64,000 nucleotides of DNA, taken from Streptomyces polyasparticus. GTDB lineage: Bacteria > Actinomycetota > Actinomycetes > Streptomycetales > Streptomycetaceae. Within the stretch, counting starts at the first letter, position 1, and each line of letters opens with the position of its first letter. The DNA is taken from contig NZ_JACTVJ010000011.1 in NCBI RefSeq assembly GCF_014493765.1, positions 248,001 through 312,000 on the forward strand, in the 5' to 3' direction. A program made the position numbers and the translations under genes. Shown piece after piece: positions 1 through 10,000 of this stretch. The notes below the pieces were generated by a model. That model made no database searches. It was not told where the DNA came from and saw nothing but the letters and a program-made list of their open reading frames with translations.

Positions 1-2
1 CG

Positions 3-842
3 AGCGAGCTCTCGCTGCTCGTGCTCGGCCAGGCGCTGATCCTGATCGCCGGACGGATGGACCTCTCGCTCGAATCGACCATCGGCATCGCGCCGGTGAT
101 CGCGATGTGGCTCGTCCTGCCCACGGAAGGCGGCCGGTTCGCGGGCCTCGAGTGGTTCCCGGTCTGGACGGCCGTCCCGATCTGTCTGCTCGTCGGCGCC
201 CTGATCGGCACGTTCAACGGCTTCATGATGCTGAAGCTGCACGTCAACGGGTTCATCGCCACCCTCGGCATGCTCACCATGCTGCGCGGTCTGCAGATCG
301 GCATCACCGAGGGCAAGTCCATCACCGGAGTCCCGGAGTCCTTCCGGTACCTGGGCAAGGCCGACTGGATGGGCATCCCCGCCTCGGTGTGGATCTGCCT
401 CGCCCTGTTCGCCGTCGGCGGCGCAGCGCTGGCCTGGCTGCGGCACGGACGGTCCCTGTACGCGATCGGCGGCAACCCCGAGGCGGCGCGCGCGGCCGGT
501 ATCCGGGTGGACCGGATCACCTGGATCGTGCTGGCCGTCGGCGGTGTGCTCGCCGCCCTGGCCGGCATCCTCTACACCGGCCATTACGGGTCGGTCGCGG
601 CCAACCAGGGCAACGGCTGGATCTTCCAGGTGTTCGCGGCGGCCGTGATCGGCGGGATCAGCCTGAAGGGCGGCCGGGGCACCTTGTTCGGCGCTCTCAC
701 CGGTGTGCTGACGCTGCAGCTCGTGGTGAACGTGATGACGCTCGGCGGGGTGCCCCAGCTGTGGAACCAGTTCCTCAACGGCGCCATCATCATCGTCGCC
801 CTGATCATCTCCCGCTTCGCGAGCGGCGAGAAGCAGGACTGA
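3..842 (+). CDS. Sugar ABC transporter permease (RbsC/XylH-type), 5' end outside window
   Basis: Inner-membrane permease of a carbohydrate-uptake ABC transporter (BPD_transp_2 family). The reading frame is open to the window edge, so the N-terminus and probably the first helices are missing; the codon at 21 is an internal GTG. Many hydrophobic segments are visible, with the family-typical NGFIATLGMLTMLRG stretch and the cytoplasmic coupling loop GGNPEAARAAGI that contacts the ATPase. The cognate ATPase and binding protein should lie upstream, outside the window. The gene converges on the GntR-type regulator, and a short tandem repeat covers its stop codon. The substrate cannot be told from sequence. 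Confidence 0.9.
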   Translation, partial: SELSLLVLGQALILIAGRMDLSLESTIGIAPVIAMWLVLPTEGGRFAGLEWFPVWTAVPICLLVGALIGTFNGFMMLKLHVNGFIATLGMLTMLRGLQIGITEGKSITGVPESFRYLGKADWMGIPASVWICLALFAVGGAALAWLRHGRSLYAIGGNPEAARAAGIRVDRITWIVLAVGGVLAALAGILYTGHYGSVAANQGNGWIFQVFAAAVIGGISLKGGRGTLFGALTGVLTLQLVVNVMTLGGVPQLWNQFLNGAIIIVALIISRFASGEKQD

Positions 843-858
843 GCAGGACTGAGCAGGC
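832..858. repeat. 10-bp tandem repeat across the permease stop codon
   Basis: The unit AGCAGGACTG occurs at 832-841 and 842-851, with a partial third copy from 852. The permease TGA (840-842) is formed at the first repeat junction. The repeat fills the 16-bp gap to the stop of the convergent regulator at 859. Confidence 0.85.
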
Positions 859-1530
859 CTACAAGGTCGACCGCAACCACTGCTCCACACTGGCCACATG
901 AACGGTCGCCCAGGACCGCGCCGCCTCCGCGTCGCGGTCCCTGAGCGCGCCCAGGATCATCCGGTGCTCGTGCAGGGTGCGGCTGACCGCGTCCTCCTGG
1001 GTGAGCCCGCGCCACACGCGGGCGCGTGTGGTGGGCCCGGACAGGCCGTCGAGCAGGGAGCAGAGCACCGAGTTGCCGGAGGCGCCCACGATGTCCCGGT
1101 GGAACTTCAGATCGCAGGCGACCAGTTCCTCCACGGACGGCGCCGGGCCGAGCGCGTCCAACTGGGCGCTCAGGGCGTCCAGTTGATCGTCGTCGATCAG
1201 CGCGCTCGCCATCGCGGTGGCGGCGGGCTCGAGAATCCGGCGTACGGCGAGGAACTCCAGGACCGTGTCGTCCCGGTGAAAGTCCACGACGAAGCTCAGC
1301 GCTTCGAGCAGCAACTGCGGATCCAGGCTGGTGACATACGTGCCGTCGCCCTGGCGCACATCGAGGATGCGGATCAGCGAGAGCGCCCGTACGGCCTCGC
1401 GCAGGGAGTTGCGGGACAGACCGAGCTCCGCCGCGAGCTCGCTCTCCTTGGGGAGGCGGTCACCGGGGCGCAGTGCCCCGGAGACGATCATTCCCTTGAT
1501 CTTCTCGATGGCCTCGTCGGTGACAGCCAT
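859..1530 (-). CDS. GntR-family transcriptional regulator, FadR/FCD subfamily
   Basis: DNA-binding repressor or activator of 223 aa. Residues 1 to about 65 form the GntR winged helix (RLPKESELAAELGLSR, then a wing ending GDGTYV). The rest is the all-helical FCD ligand domain with the expected metal and ligand residues in DLKFHRDIVGASGN and LHEHRMILGAL. The start is placed at the ATG at 1530, preceded by GGGAGGGCG; an in-frame ATG at 1566 has no such site. It faces the sugar permease tail to tail. FCD regulators usually sense small organic acids or sugar acids; the effector here is unknown. An inverted repeat just upstream suggests autoregulation. Confidence 0.88.
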   Translation of the reverse strand: MAVTDEAIEKIKGMIVSGALRPGDRLPKESELAAELGLSRNSLREAVRALSLIRILDVRQGDGTYVTSLDPQLLLEALSFVVDFHRDDTVLEFLAVRRILEPAATAMASALIDDDQLDALSAQLDALGPAPSVEELVACDLKFHRDIVGASGNSVLCSLLDGLSGPTTRARVWRGLTQEDAVSRTLHEHRMILGALRDRDAEAARSWATVHVASVEQWLRSTL

Positions 1531-1542
1531 GGCGCCCTCCCT

Positions 1543-1559
1543 GATACCTCCGATGTATC
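1543..1559. promoter_or_regulatory. Candidate operator of the FadR-type regulator
   Basis: The imperfect palindrome GATACCTCCGATGTATC (7 of 8 pairs match) lies 13 bp upstream of the regulator's start codon, where an autoregulatory GntR/FadR site would sit. Its AT-containing arms stand out in GC-rich surroundings. Binding is inferred from position and symmetry only. Confidence 0.5.
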
Positions 1560-1647
1560 CGGCCATTATGGGGGCGCCGGACGCCCGGGGGAGAAGTTCT
1601 CGCAGATGAAGCGCTTGCTGTGACGGTCCGCACGTCGCACGGCAGCC

Positions 1648-1681
1648 ATGAGGGGCGATCGCGCCGGCGACCGCCCCTCAT
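1648..1681 (-). terminator. Hairpin terminator after glpD
   Basis: A 15-bp stem with one mismatch (ATGAGGGGCGATCGC against GCGACCGCCCCTCAT) and a 4-nt loop lies 24 bp beyond the glpD stop. It has no long T-run, as is usual in Streptomyces. It probably ends the glpFKD transcript. Confidence 0.7.
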
Positions 1682-1704
1682 ATCCCCCGACTGCCGGCTC
1701 GGCG

Positions 1705-3315
1705 CTACTTGGCGTCGAGCAGTCCCTGGACCTTGCCGCGCACCTCGTCGGTGGCCAGACCGCGGATCGTCAGCGTCGTACGGCGGCGCAGGACGTCGTC
1801 CGCCGTCTCGGCCCACTCGTGGTCACGGGCGTAGACGACCTGGGCCCAGATCTCCGGGGCGTCCGGGTGGATCCGCTGGGCCAGCTCCGGGTTCTCGTTG
1901 GCCAGGCGCGCGATGTCGAAGGACAGCGAGCCGTAGTGCGTGGCCAGGTGGCGCGCGGTGTCGGCGGCCATCCGCGGACCGGGCGCCGGACCGTCGACGA
2001 GCAGCCGGTGGGCGACCGCGCGCGGGTTGGCGATACCGGGCAGCGGCAGCTTCTTGGGCAGCTTGCCGACCGGCTCGAGGTCCTCGCCGAGCGGGTGGCC
2101 GGGCAGCTGCGCCAGCTTGTTCATGACGGTGCGGCCGATGTGCCGGAAGGTGGTCCACTTGCCGCCGGCCACCGACAGCATGCCGCCCTTGCCCTCGGTC
2201 ACGACTGTCTCGCGCTTGGCCTTCGCGGTGTCGCCCGGACCGCCGGGCAGCACCCGCAGACCCGCGAAGGAGTACGTGATGAGGTCGCGCGACAGCTGCT
2301 GGTCGCGGATCGAGAACGCGGCCTCGTCCAGGATCTGCTTGGTGTCCTGCTCGGTGACGGACACCTCGCGCGGATCGCCCTCGTACACCTCGTCCGTGGT
2401 GCCGAGCAGCAGCATGTCCTCCCACGGCAGCGCGAACGTGATGCGGTACTTGTCGATCGGGGTGGCGAGCGCGGCCTTCCACGGCGAGGTGCGCTTGAGC
2501 ACGAGGTGCGCGCCCTTGGAGAGCCGGATGGAGGGCGCCGCGTTCGGGTCCTCCAGCGCGCGCAGGTGGTCGACCCAGGGGCCGGTCGCATTGAGCACGA
2601 GCCGGGCGTCCACCCCGAACTCCGTACCGTCGAGGCGGTCCTTGAGCTCGGCGCCCGTGACCCGGCCGCGCGTGAAGCGCAGGCCCGTGACCTCGGCGTG
2701 GTTGAGCACCACTGCGCCGGAGTCGACGGCCGCGCGGACCGTCATCAGGGCCATGCGCGCGTCGTTCATCTGGTCGTCGCCGTACACGGCCACGGCCTTG
2801 AGGTTGTCGGTGCGCAGCTCCGGCACGTCCTGCGCGGCCTTCGACGGGCTCAGCAGATGCCCGACACCGTCACCGAACGCGGAGAGCGCGCTGTACGCGA
2901 ACACACCCGCGCCCAGCTTCGCCGCACCGTGCGGACCGCCCTTGTACACGGGCAGGTAGAAGGTCAGCGGGTTGGCGAGGTGCGGCGCCACCTGACGGGA
3001 CACCGCACGCCGCTCGAAGTGGTTCTCGGCGACCAGCTTCACCGCGCCGGTCTGCAGATAGCGCAGACCGCCGTGGAGCAGCTTGGAGGAGGCCGAGGAG
3101 GTGGCGCCGGCGAAGTCGCCGGCGTCCACGAGCGCCACCCGCAGCCCGGACTGCGCCGCGTGCCACGCGGTGGAAATGCCCAGGATGCCGCCGCCGATGA
3201 CCAGCAGGTCGTACGAGGCACGGCTCAGCTGGTCCCGGGTCTCGGCGCGCGACGGGTTGCTTCCCGCGCTCGCGTGCGTCCCGAGGGAGGGGAGGCTCTG
3301 CAGGGTGGTGCTCAT
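1705..3315 (-). CDS. glpD: Glycerol-3-phosphate dehydrogenase, FAD-dependent
   Basis: Oxidises sn-glycerol-3-phosphate to dihydroxyacetone phosphate at the membrane and passes electrons to quinone; third gene of the glycerol operon. 536 aa, the usual length. The FAD-binding Rossmann motif LLVIGGGILG is at about residues 37-46, followed by the family signature SSKLLHGGLRYL. The C-terminal DAO_C helical domain is complete. The start is the ATG at 3315, preceded by CGAGGAG; an upstream in-frame ATG at 3342 lacks a ribosome site. It lies 86 bp downstream of glpK on the same strand, and a hairpin follows its stop. Confidence 0.96.
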   Translation of the reverse strand: MSTTLQSLPSLGTHASAGSNPSRAETRDQLSRASYDLLVIGGGILGISTAWHAAQSGLRVALVDAGDFAGATSSASSKLLHGGLRYLQTGAVKLVAENHFERRAVSRQVAPHLANPLTFYLPVYKGGPHGAAKLGAGVFAYSALSAFGDGVGHLLSPSKAAQDVPELRTDNLKAVAVYGDDQMNDARMALMTVRAAVDSGAVVLNHAEVTGLRFTRGRVTGAELKDRLDGTEFGVDARLVLNATGPWVDHLRALEDPNAAPSIRLSKGAHLVLKRTSPWKAALATPIDKYRITFALPWEDMLLLGTTDEVYEGDPREVSVTEQDTKQILDEAAFSIRDQQLSRDLITYSFAGLRVLPGGPGDTAKAKRETVVTEGKGGMLSVAGGKWTTFRHIGRTVMNKLAQLPGHPLGEDLEPVGKLPKKLPLPGIANPRAVAHRLLVDGPAPGPRMAADTARHLATHYGSLSFDIARLANENPELAQRIHPDAPEIWAQVVYARDHEWAETADDVLRRRTTLTIRGLATDEVRGKVQGLLDAK

Positions 3316-3401
3316 GGTCAACTCCTCGTCGGAGTCCCGCACTCAGCCGGTACGGGACTCCATCCAGCAAGGCCCGTCAGGCCTCGCGTTTCCCGGCCTT
3401 C

Positions 3402-4934
3402 TCAGGCCTCGTCTTCATCCTCGACCCAGCCCATGGTCCGCTCCACGGCCTTGAGCCAGCTCTTGTACTCGCGGTCCCGCTGGTCGGCGGGCATCCGCGG
3501 GGTCCACTCCGCGGCGCGGCGCCAGTTGGCCCGCAGCGCGTCGGTGTCCGGCCAGTAGCCGACGGCGAGACCGGCGGCGTAGGCGGCACCGAGGCAGGTC
3601 GTCTCGGCCACCATCGGACGCACCACGGGCGCGTCCAGGAAGTCCGAAAGGGTCTGCATCAGCAGGTTGTTGGAGGTCATACCGCCGTCGACCTTGAGCG
3701 CGCTCAGCTCGACGCCGGAGTCCTTCGTCATGGCGTCGGTGATCTCGCGGGTCTGCCAGGCGGTGGCCTCGAGCACGGCACGCGCGATGTGCGCCTTGGT
3801 GACGTACCGGGTGAGACCGGCGATCACACCGCGGGCGTCGGAGCGCCAGTACGGGGCGAACAGACCGGAGAAGGCCGGCACGAAGTACGCGCCGCCGTTG
3901 TCCTCGACGGAGGAGGCGAGCGTCTCGATCTCGGCCGCCGAGTTGATCAGGCCCATCTGGTCGCGCATCCACTGCACGAGCGAGCCCGTGACGGCGATGG
4001 AGCCTTCGAGGGCGTAGACCGGCTTCTGGTCGCCGATGCGGTAACCGACCGTCGTCAGGAGGCCGTTGTACGAGTTCACCGGCTTGTCACCGGTGTTCAT
4101 CAGCATGAAGGTGCCGGTGCCGTACGTGGACTTCGCCTCGCCCTCGGCGAAGCAGGTCTGGCCGAACAGCGCGGCCTGCTGGTCACCGAGCGCCGACGCG
4201 ACCGGCACACCCGCGAGCACGCCTTCCTTCGCGTGCCCGTACACCTCGGCGGAGGAGCGGATCTCGGGGAGCACCGCGGCCGGGATGTCCATCGAGTGCA
4301 GGATGCGCTCGTCCCAGGCCATGTCGTGCAGGTTCATCAGCATGGTGCGCGAGGCGTTGGTGACGTCCGTGACGTGCACACCGCCGTCGACACCGCCCGT
4401 GAGGTTCCAGATGACCCACGAGTCCATCGTGCCGAAGAGGATGTCGCCCCGCTCGGCGCGCTCGCGCAGCCCCTCGACGTTGTCGAGCAGCCAGCGGACC
4501 TTCGGACCCGAGAAGTACGACGCCAGCGGCAGACCGGTCTCGCGGCGGAAGCGGTCCTGGCCGACGTTGCGGCCGAGCTCCTTGCACAGCGCGTCGGTGC
4601 GGGTGTCCTGCCACACGATCGCGTTGTGCACCGGCTCACCGGTGTTCTTGTCCCACATCAGCGTGGTCTCACGCTGATTGGTGATGCCGATGGCCTTCAC
4701 GTCGGCGGAGGTGATGCCCGCCTTGGAGATCGCGCCGGCCACGACGGACTCGACGTTGGCCCAGATCTCCTTGGCGTCGTGCTCGACCCAGCCGGGCTTG
4801 GGGAAGATCTGCTCGTGCTCGCGCTGGTCGACGGAGACGATCCGGCCGTCCGTGTCGAAGACGATGCAGCGGCTGGAGGTCGTGCCCTGGTCGATCGCCG
4901 CGATGAACGGCCCTGCGGTGTGTGCGTCGGTCAT
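3402..4934 (-). CDS. glpK: Glycerol kinase
   Basis: Phosphorylates glycerol to sn-glycerol-3-phosphate with ATP, trapping the glycerol that enters through GlpF. 510 aa, full length for the FGGY kinase family. The N-terminal phosphate-binding loop [12 protein letters not shown] is present, as are the glycerol-contacting [11 protein letters not shown] region and the C-terminal ATPase motif [12 protein letters not shown]. It lies 56 bp downstream of glpF and 86 bp upstream of glpD, all on the minus strand, which fits one operon controlled by the adjacent IclR-type regulator. Confidence 0.97.
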   Translation of the reverse strand: MTDAHTAGPFIAAIDQGTTSSRCIVFDTDGRIVSVDQREHEQIFPKPGWVEHDAKEIWANVESVVAGAISKAGITSADVKAIGITNQRETTLMWDKNTGEPVHNAIVWQDTRTDALCKELGRNVGQDRFRRETGLPLASYFSGPKVRWLLDNVEGLRERAERGDILFGTMDSWVIWNLTGGVDGGVHVTDVTNASRTMLMNLHDMAWDERILHSMDIPAAVLPEIRSSAEVYGHAKEGVLAGVPVASALGDQQAALFGQTCFAEGEAKSTYGTGTFMLMNTGDKPVNSYNGLLTTVGYRIGDQKPVYALEGSIAVTGSLVQWMRDQMGLINSAAEIETLASSVEDNGGAYFVPAFSGLFAPYWRSDARGVIAGLTRYVTKAHIARAVLEATAWQTREITDAMTKDSGVELSALKVDGGMTSNNLLMQTLSDFLDAPVVRPMVAETTCLGAAYAAGLAVGYWPDTDALRANWRRAAEWTPRMPADQRDREYKSWLKAVERTMGWVEDEDEA

Positions 4935-4990
4935 TTCTGGTGCTCCAAGAAGTCTGTGTACGGCGGCTCTTGCGTCCTCGTGGGGATCGG

Positions 4991-5779
4991 TCAGGCGAAG
5001 GCGAGCTTGTAGAGACCGCCCGCGATCACACCGCCGATGATCGGCCCTGCGACCGGGATCCAGGCGTACGACCAGTCCGAACCGCCCTTGTTGGGCAGCG
5101 GAAGGAGCGAATGGACGATGCGCGGGCCGAGGTCGCGGACCGGGTTGATGGCGTACCCGGTGGGACCGCCGAGCGAGAGACCGATGCCCACCACGACGAG
5201 GGAGGTGATCAGGGCGCCGAGCACCCCGAGGCCGTTGCCCTCGTTGTTGAGGCCCTGGGTCAGGATCGCGAGGACCAGGACGACCGTGGCGATGATCTCC
5301 GTGGCCAGGTTCTGCGCGACGTTACGGATCTCCGGGCCGGTGGAGAAGATGCCGAGCACCGGGCCGGGCTCGTCCTTGGAGACGGCCTTGACGGTGTCCT
5401 GCGCGCCCGGGCCGCCGACGATCTCGCGGTCGGTCAGATGGGCCTGGAACTGTCCGTAGTACGTGACCCACACCAGGACCGCGCCGATCATGGCGCCGAG
5501 CAGCTGCGAGAAGAGGTAGAGGGGAACGTCGCCCCACTCGGTGCCGCCCTGGATCGCCAGACCGATCGTGACGGCCGGGTTGAGGTGGGCGCCCGAGACG
5601 CCGCCCGCGAGATACGCGGCGGTCAGCACGGCGAAGCCCCAGCCGAAGGTGATCGCGAGCCATCCGGCGTTGCGGGCCTTCGAGTGCTTGAGCGTGACGG
5701 CGGCACAGACACCGCCGCCGAGCAGGATGAGCACGGCGGTACCGATGGTCTCGCCGATGAAGATATCCGAGCTGGACAC
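4991..5779 (-). CDS. glpF: Glycerol uptake facilitator (aquaglyceroporin)
   Basis: Six-helix channel of the MIP family (262 aa) passing glycerol across the membrane; first structural gene of the glycerol operon. The first pore motif is a normal NPA (HLNPAVTIG). The second reads NPV in the context [12 protein letters not shown], where E. coli GlpF has NPARD; the aspartate typical of glycerol channels is kept. The start is set at the GTG at 5779, preceded by AAGGAG at good spacing; the longer open frame to 5860 adds a hydrophilic leader unlike the family. A motif shared with the gylR promoter lies about 110 bp upstream. Confidence 0.93.
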   Translation of the reverse strand: MSSSDIFIGETIGTAVLILLGGGVCAAVTLKHSKARNAGWLAITFGWGFAVLTAAYLAGGVSGAHLNPAVTIGLAIQGGTEWGDVPLYLFSQLLGAMIGAVLVWVTYYGQFQAHLTDREIVGGPGAQDTVKAVSKDEPGPVLGIFSTGPEIRNVAQNLATEIIATVVLVLAILTQGLNNEGNGLGVLGALITSLVVVGIGLSLGGPTGYAINPVRDLGPRIVHSLLPLPNKGGSDWSYAWIPVAGPIIGGVIAGGLYKLAFA

Positions 5780-5885
5780 CCGCGACTCCTTTGTCCTTCG
5801 TCCAGGTGATGTACCGGGCGGGGCCTGGTACCAAGAGCGGTGCTCGATCCGCGTTGTCACACCCTACCCCGTATTGCCGGTAGCT

Positions 5886-5902
5886 GTTCGACAATGCCGA
5901 CC
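5886..5902. promoter_or_regulatory. Candidate GylR operator upstream of glpF
   Basis: GTTCGACAATGCCGACC shares its first 12 bases exactly (GTTCGACAATGC), and 15 of 17 in all, with the site upstream of gylR at 6804-6820. Occurrence in front of both the regulator and the operon it is known to control in S. coelicolor supports an IclR-type operator. The role is inferred from this repetition. Confidence 0.55.
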
Positions 5903-6018
5903 GATGAACGGAAGTCTTGTTCCCGTGTTCGCTTGACGTCAAGACTTGTGTGACGGGAATCCCGATCGTTACGGGAGTGAAGACGGATGACAGGTGTGAG
6001 GGCTGAGCGGGCTGGTGC

Positions 6019-6783
6019 TCAGAACCTGCCCGCGCCCAGGTCGCGCGACACCGCGCGGGCGCAGTCCCGTACCGCGGCGATCAGGTCGTTGCGCAGCTCG
6101 CCGTCCTTGCAGACCCGCTCCACCGCACCGGTGATGCCGACCGCGCCGACCGGCATCCGCCGCCGGTCGTGGATGGGCGCGGCCACCGAGGCCACCCCGT
6201 CCCAGGTCTCCTCGACGTCCGCGGCCCAGCCGCGGGCGCGGGTCAGGTCGAGCACCGACTCGAAGTCGTCGAGCGCGGTGATCGTGCGCGGTGTGAACTC
6301 CTTGCGCTCCACCTCGACGACCTCGCTGTGCGCCACCGGGTCGTATGCGGAGAGCACCTTGCCGAGGGCCGTGGAGTGCAGCGGGTGCATGGCGCCGACC
6401 TCGAGCACCTGACGTGACTCGTCGGGCCGGAAGACGTGGTGCACGATCAGGACGCCCTGCTGGTGCAGTACGCCGAGGTAGACGCTCTCGCCGCTGGAAC
6501 GGGCCAGGTCGTCGGTCCAGACGAGGGCGCGGGCGCGCAGCTCGTGGATGTCGAGGTAGCTGTTGCCCAGGCGCAGGAGCTCGGCGCCGAGCTGGTACCG
6601 GCCGGAGGCGGCGTCCTGCTCGACGAAGCCCTCGGCCTGCAGGGTGCGCAGGATGCCGTGCGCGGTGCCCTTGGCGAGACCCAGCGAGGAGGCGATGTCG
6701 GACAGGCCGAGGCGGCGCTCGCCGCCGGCGAGCAGCCGCAGCATGGCGGCCGCGCGCTCGAGCGACTGGATGTTCTTCGCCAT
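6019..6783 (-). CDS. gylR: IclR-family regulator of the glycerol operon
   Basis: Glycerol-inducible repressor. 254 aa, matching from memory the length of S. coelicolor GylR. The N-terminal winged helix includes LGLSDIASSLGLAKGTAHG; the C-terminal IclR effector domain contains the region GVASVAAPIHDRRRMPVGAVG. The ATG at 6783 is chosen because AGGAGG lies 10 nt upstream; the in-frame ATG at 6792 is too close to that site. It lies directly upstream of glpF on the same strand and diverges from metH. The glpF gap of about 240 bp leaves room for a separate operon promoter. Confidence 0.93.
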   Translation of the reverse strand: MAKNIQSLERAAAMLRLLAGGERRLGLSDIASSLGLAKGTAHGILRTLQAEGFVEQDAASGRYQLGAELLRLGNSYLDIHELRARALVWTDDLARSSGESVYLGVLHQQGVLIVHHVFRPDESRQVLEVGAMHPLHSTALGKVLSAYDPVAHSEVVEVERKEFTPRTITALDDFESVLDLTRARGWAADVEETWDGVASVAAPIHDRRRMPVGAVGITGAVERVCKDGELRNDLIAAVRDCARAVSRDLGAGRF

Positions 6784-6803
6784 CGCCTGCATGCCTCCTG
6801 CTC

Positions 6804-6838
6804 GTTCGACAATGCTGAACACTATCGGCCGTTGTCGA
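6804..6838. promoter_or_regulatory. Candidate GylR autoregulatory operator
   Basis: GTTCGACAATGCTGAAC (6804-6820) carries GTTC/GAAC arms and repeats the motif found upstream of glpF. TTGTCGA at 6832-6838 is the reverse complement of its TCGACAA core, giving a second, wider inverted repeat. It lies just upstream of the gylR ribosome site. Confidence 0.55.
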
Positions 6839-6962
6839 CCTTGTCCTAATGACGGGCCAACGACGGGCGGCCCGGAATTCCGTATGTGGCCGACATCGTG
6901 GCCCATGCCCCGTACGACCGTGACGCCCGCCCCGCCGTCCGTCCCCTGGGACGCCCCTCACC

Positions 6963-7018
6963 CCGGGACCTTGGTCCCGGCTACCCTGGCGGCGTACGCC
7001 CTCCGCCGGGAGGGCGTA
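6963..7018 (+). promoter_or_regulatory. Two adjacent hairpins in the metH leader
   Basis: A perfect 8-bp stem (CCGGGACC tt GGTCCCGG, 6963-6980) is followed by a perfect 10-bp stem (TACGCCCTCC gccg GGAGGGCGTA, 6995-7018). Both lie within 90 bp of the metH start. I see no cobalamin-riboswitch B12 box and no SAM-riboswitch core. They could be an attenuator, an unrecognised riboswitch expression platform, or simple mRNA structure. Confidence 0.4.
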
Positions 7019-7052
7019 AAGCCGACAGCCGTCGCACACAGGGAGCTCTTCC

Positions 7053-10000
7053 ATGGCCTCGCAGCCGACCCCGTCCATGCCTCTTCTGACCGCCCGTGAC
7101 CGGGCCGCCGCACTCCGGGAGGCGTTCGCCACCCGGGTCGTCGTCTCCGACGGTGCGATGGGCACCATGCTGCAGGCCCAGGACCCCACCCTCGAGGACT
7201 TCCAGAACCTCGAGGGCTGCAACGAGATCCTCAACGTCTCCCGCCCCGACATCGTCCGCTCGGTGCACGACGCGTACTTCGCGGTCGGCACCGACTGTGT
7301 GGGCACCAACACCTTCAACTGCAACCACTCCGCGCTCGGTGAGTACGACATCGCCCACCGGATCCAGGAGCTGTCGCTCAAGGGCGCCGCGCTGGCCCGC
7401 GAGGTCGCCGACGAGTACACCGCGAAGACCGGCAAGCAGCGCTGGGTGCTCGGCTCGATGGGTCCCGGCACCAAGCTGCCCACCCTCGGGCACATCGACT
7501 ACCGCACCATCCGCGACGCGTATCAGCGCAACGCCGAAGGCCTCATCGAGGGCGGCGCCGACGCGCTGATCGTCGAGACGACTCAGGACATCCTGCAGAC
7601 CAAGGCCGCCATCGTCGCCGCACGCAAGGCCCGCGAGATCGCCGGTATCGACCTGCCGATCATCGTCTCGGTCACCGTCGAGACCACCGGCACCATGCTC
7701 GTCGGTACCGAGATCGGCGCCGCCCTGACGGCACTCGAGCCGCTCGGCATCGACATGATCGGCATGAACTGCGCCACCGGCCCCGCCGAGATGAGCGAGC
7801 ACCTGCGCCATCTGTCCCGTAACGCCAGGGTTCCGCTGTCCTGCATGCCCAACGCCGGTCTGCCCATCCTCACCAAGGACGGCGCCCACTACCCGCTCTC
7901 GCCCGCCGAACTGTCCGACGCCCACGAGAGCTTCGTCACCGAGTACGGTCTGTCGCTGGTCGGTGGCTGCTGCGGTACGACGCCCGAGCACCTGCGCCAG
8001 GTCGTCGAGCGCGTCCAGGGCCAGGTCCCGCCGGCCCGCGAGCCGCGGCCCGAGCCGTCCGCCGCCTCCCTCTATCAGGCTGTTCCGTTCCGCCAGGACA
8101 TCTCGTACATGGCGATCGGCGAGCGGACGAACGCCAACGGTTCGAAGAAGTTCCGCGAGGCCATGCTGGAGGCCCGCTGGGACGACTGTGTGGAGATGGC
8201 GCGCGAGCAGATCCGCGAGGGCGCCCACATGCTCGACCTCTGTGTCGACTACGTGGGCCGCGACGGCGTCGCCGACATGGAGAAGCTGGCCGGCCTCTTC
8301 GCCACCGCCTCCACCATCCCCATCGTCCTCGACTCCACGGAACTGCCCGTACTGCGGGCCGGGTTGGAGAAGCTGGGCGGCCGGTCCGTGATCAACTCCG
8401 TGAACTACGAGGACGGTGACGGCCCCGAGTCGCGTTTCGCGAAGGTCACCGCGCTCGCCAAGGAGCACGGTGCGGCCCTCATCGCGCTGACCATCGATGA
8501 GGAGGGTCAGGCCCGCACCGTCGAGCACAAGGTCGCCATCGCCGAGCGGCTCATCGACGACCTCACCGGCAACTGGGGCATCCGCGAGTCCGACATCCTC
8601 ATCGACGTCCTCACCTTCACCATCTGTACGGGTCAGGAGGAGTCGCGCAAGGACGGCGTCGCCACCATCGAGGCGATCCGCGAGCTGAAGCGGCGCCATC
8701 CGGACGTCCAGACGACCCTGGGGCTGTCGAACATCTCCTTCGGCCTCAACCCGGCCGCCCGTGTGCTGCTCAACTCGGTGTTCCTCGACGAGTGCGTCAA
8801 GGCAGGTCTGGACTCGGCGATCGTGCACGCGAGCAAGATCCTGCCGATCGCGCGCTTCGACGACGAGCAGGTCAACACGGCCCTCGACCTGATCTACGAC
8901 CGCCGTGACGGGGACTACGACCCGCTGCAGAAGCTGATGGCGCTGTTCGAGGGCGTCTCCACCAAGTCGATGAAGGCGGGCAAGGCGGAGGAGCTGCTCG
9001 CCCTTCCGCTCGACGAGCGCCTGCAGCGCCGCATCATCGACGGCGAGAAGAACGGCCTGGAGGCCGATCTCGACGAAGCCCTCGTGGACACCCCGGCCCT
9101 GGACATCGTCAACAACACGTTGCTCGAAGGCATGAAGGTGGTCGGCGAGCTGTTCGGCTCGGGTCAGATGCAGCTGCCGTTCGTGCTGCAGTCCGCCGAG
9201 GTCATGAAGACCGCGGTGGCTCATCTGGAGCCGCACATGGAGAAGGTCGAGGGCGAGGAGGGCAAGGGCACCATCGTCCTGGCCACGGTCCGCGGCGACG
9301 TCCATGACATCGGCAAGAACCTTGTCGACATCATCCTCACCAACAACGGCTACAACGTGGTGAACCTCGGCATCAAGCAGCCCGTCTCCGCGATCCTGGA
9401 GGCCGCCGAGGAGCACCGCGCGGATGTCATCGGCATGTCCGGTCTCCTGGTGAAGTCGACCGTGATCATGAAGGAGAACCTGGAGGAGCTCAACCAGCGC
9501 AAGCTGGCCGCCAAGTTCCCCGTCATCCTCGGCGGCGCCGCCCTGACCCGCGCGTACGTCGAGCAGGATCTGCACGAGATCTACGAGGGCGAAGTCCGTT
9601 ACGCCCGCGACGCGTTCGAGGGTCTACGCCTCATGGACGCCCTGATCGGTGTGAAGCGCGGTGTGCCGGGCGCGGTCCTGCCCGAGCTCAAGCAGCGCCG
9701 GGTCAAGGCCACCGGCGTCCAGGTAATCGAAAGCGCCGAGGAGGAGCCCAAGGGTCGCTCCGACGTCGCCGTCGACAACCCCGTGCCGGAGCCGCCCTTC
9801 TGGGGCACCCGCGTCATCAAGGGCATCCAGCTCAAGGAGTACGCCTCCTGGCTGGACGAGGGCGCGCTGTTCAAGGGCCAGTGGGGCCTCAAGCAGAACC
9901 GCAAGGGCGACGGACCCACGTACGAGGAACTCGTCGAGACCGAGGGCCGGCCGCGCCTGCGCGGCTGGCTGGACGAGCTGCACACGAAGAACCTGCTCGA

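Noticed and set aside
6981-9575. 864-residue minus-strand open frame opposite metH
   Set aside because: Exact shadow of the metH codons with no recognisable domain; the metH reading has complete catalytic motifs.
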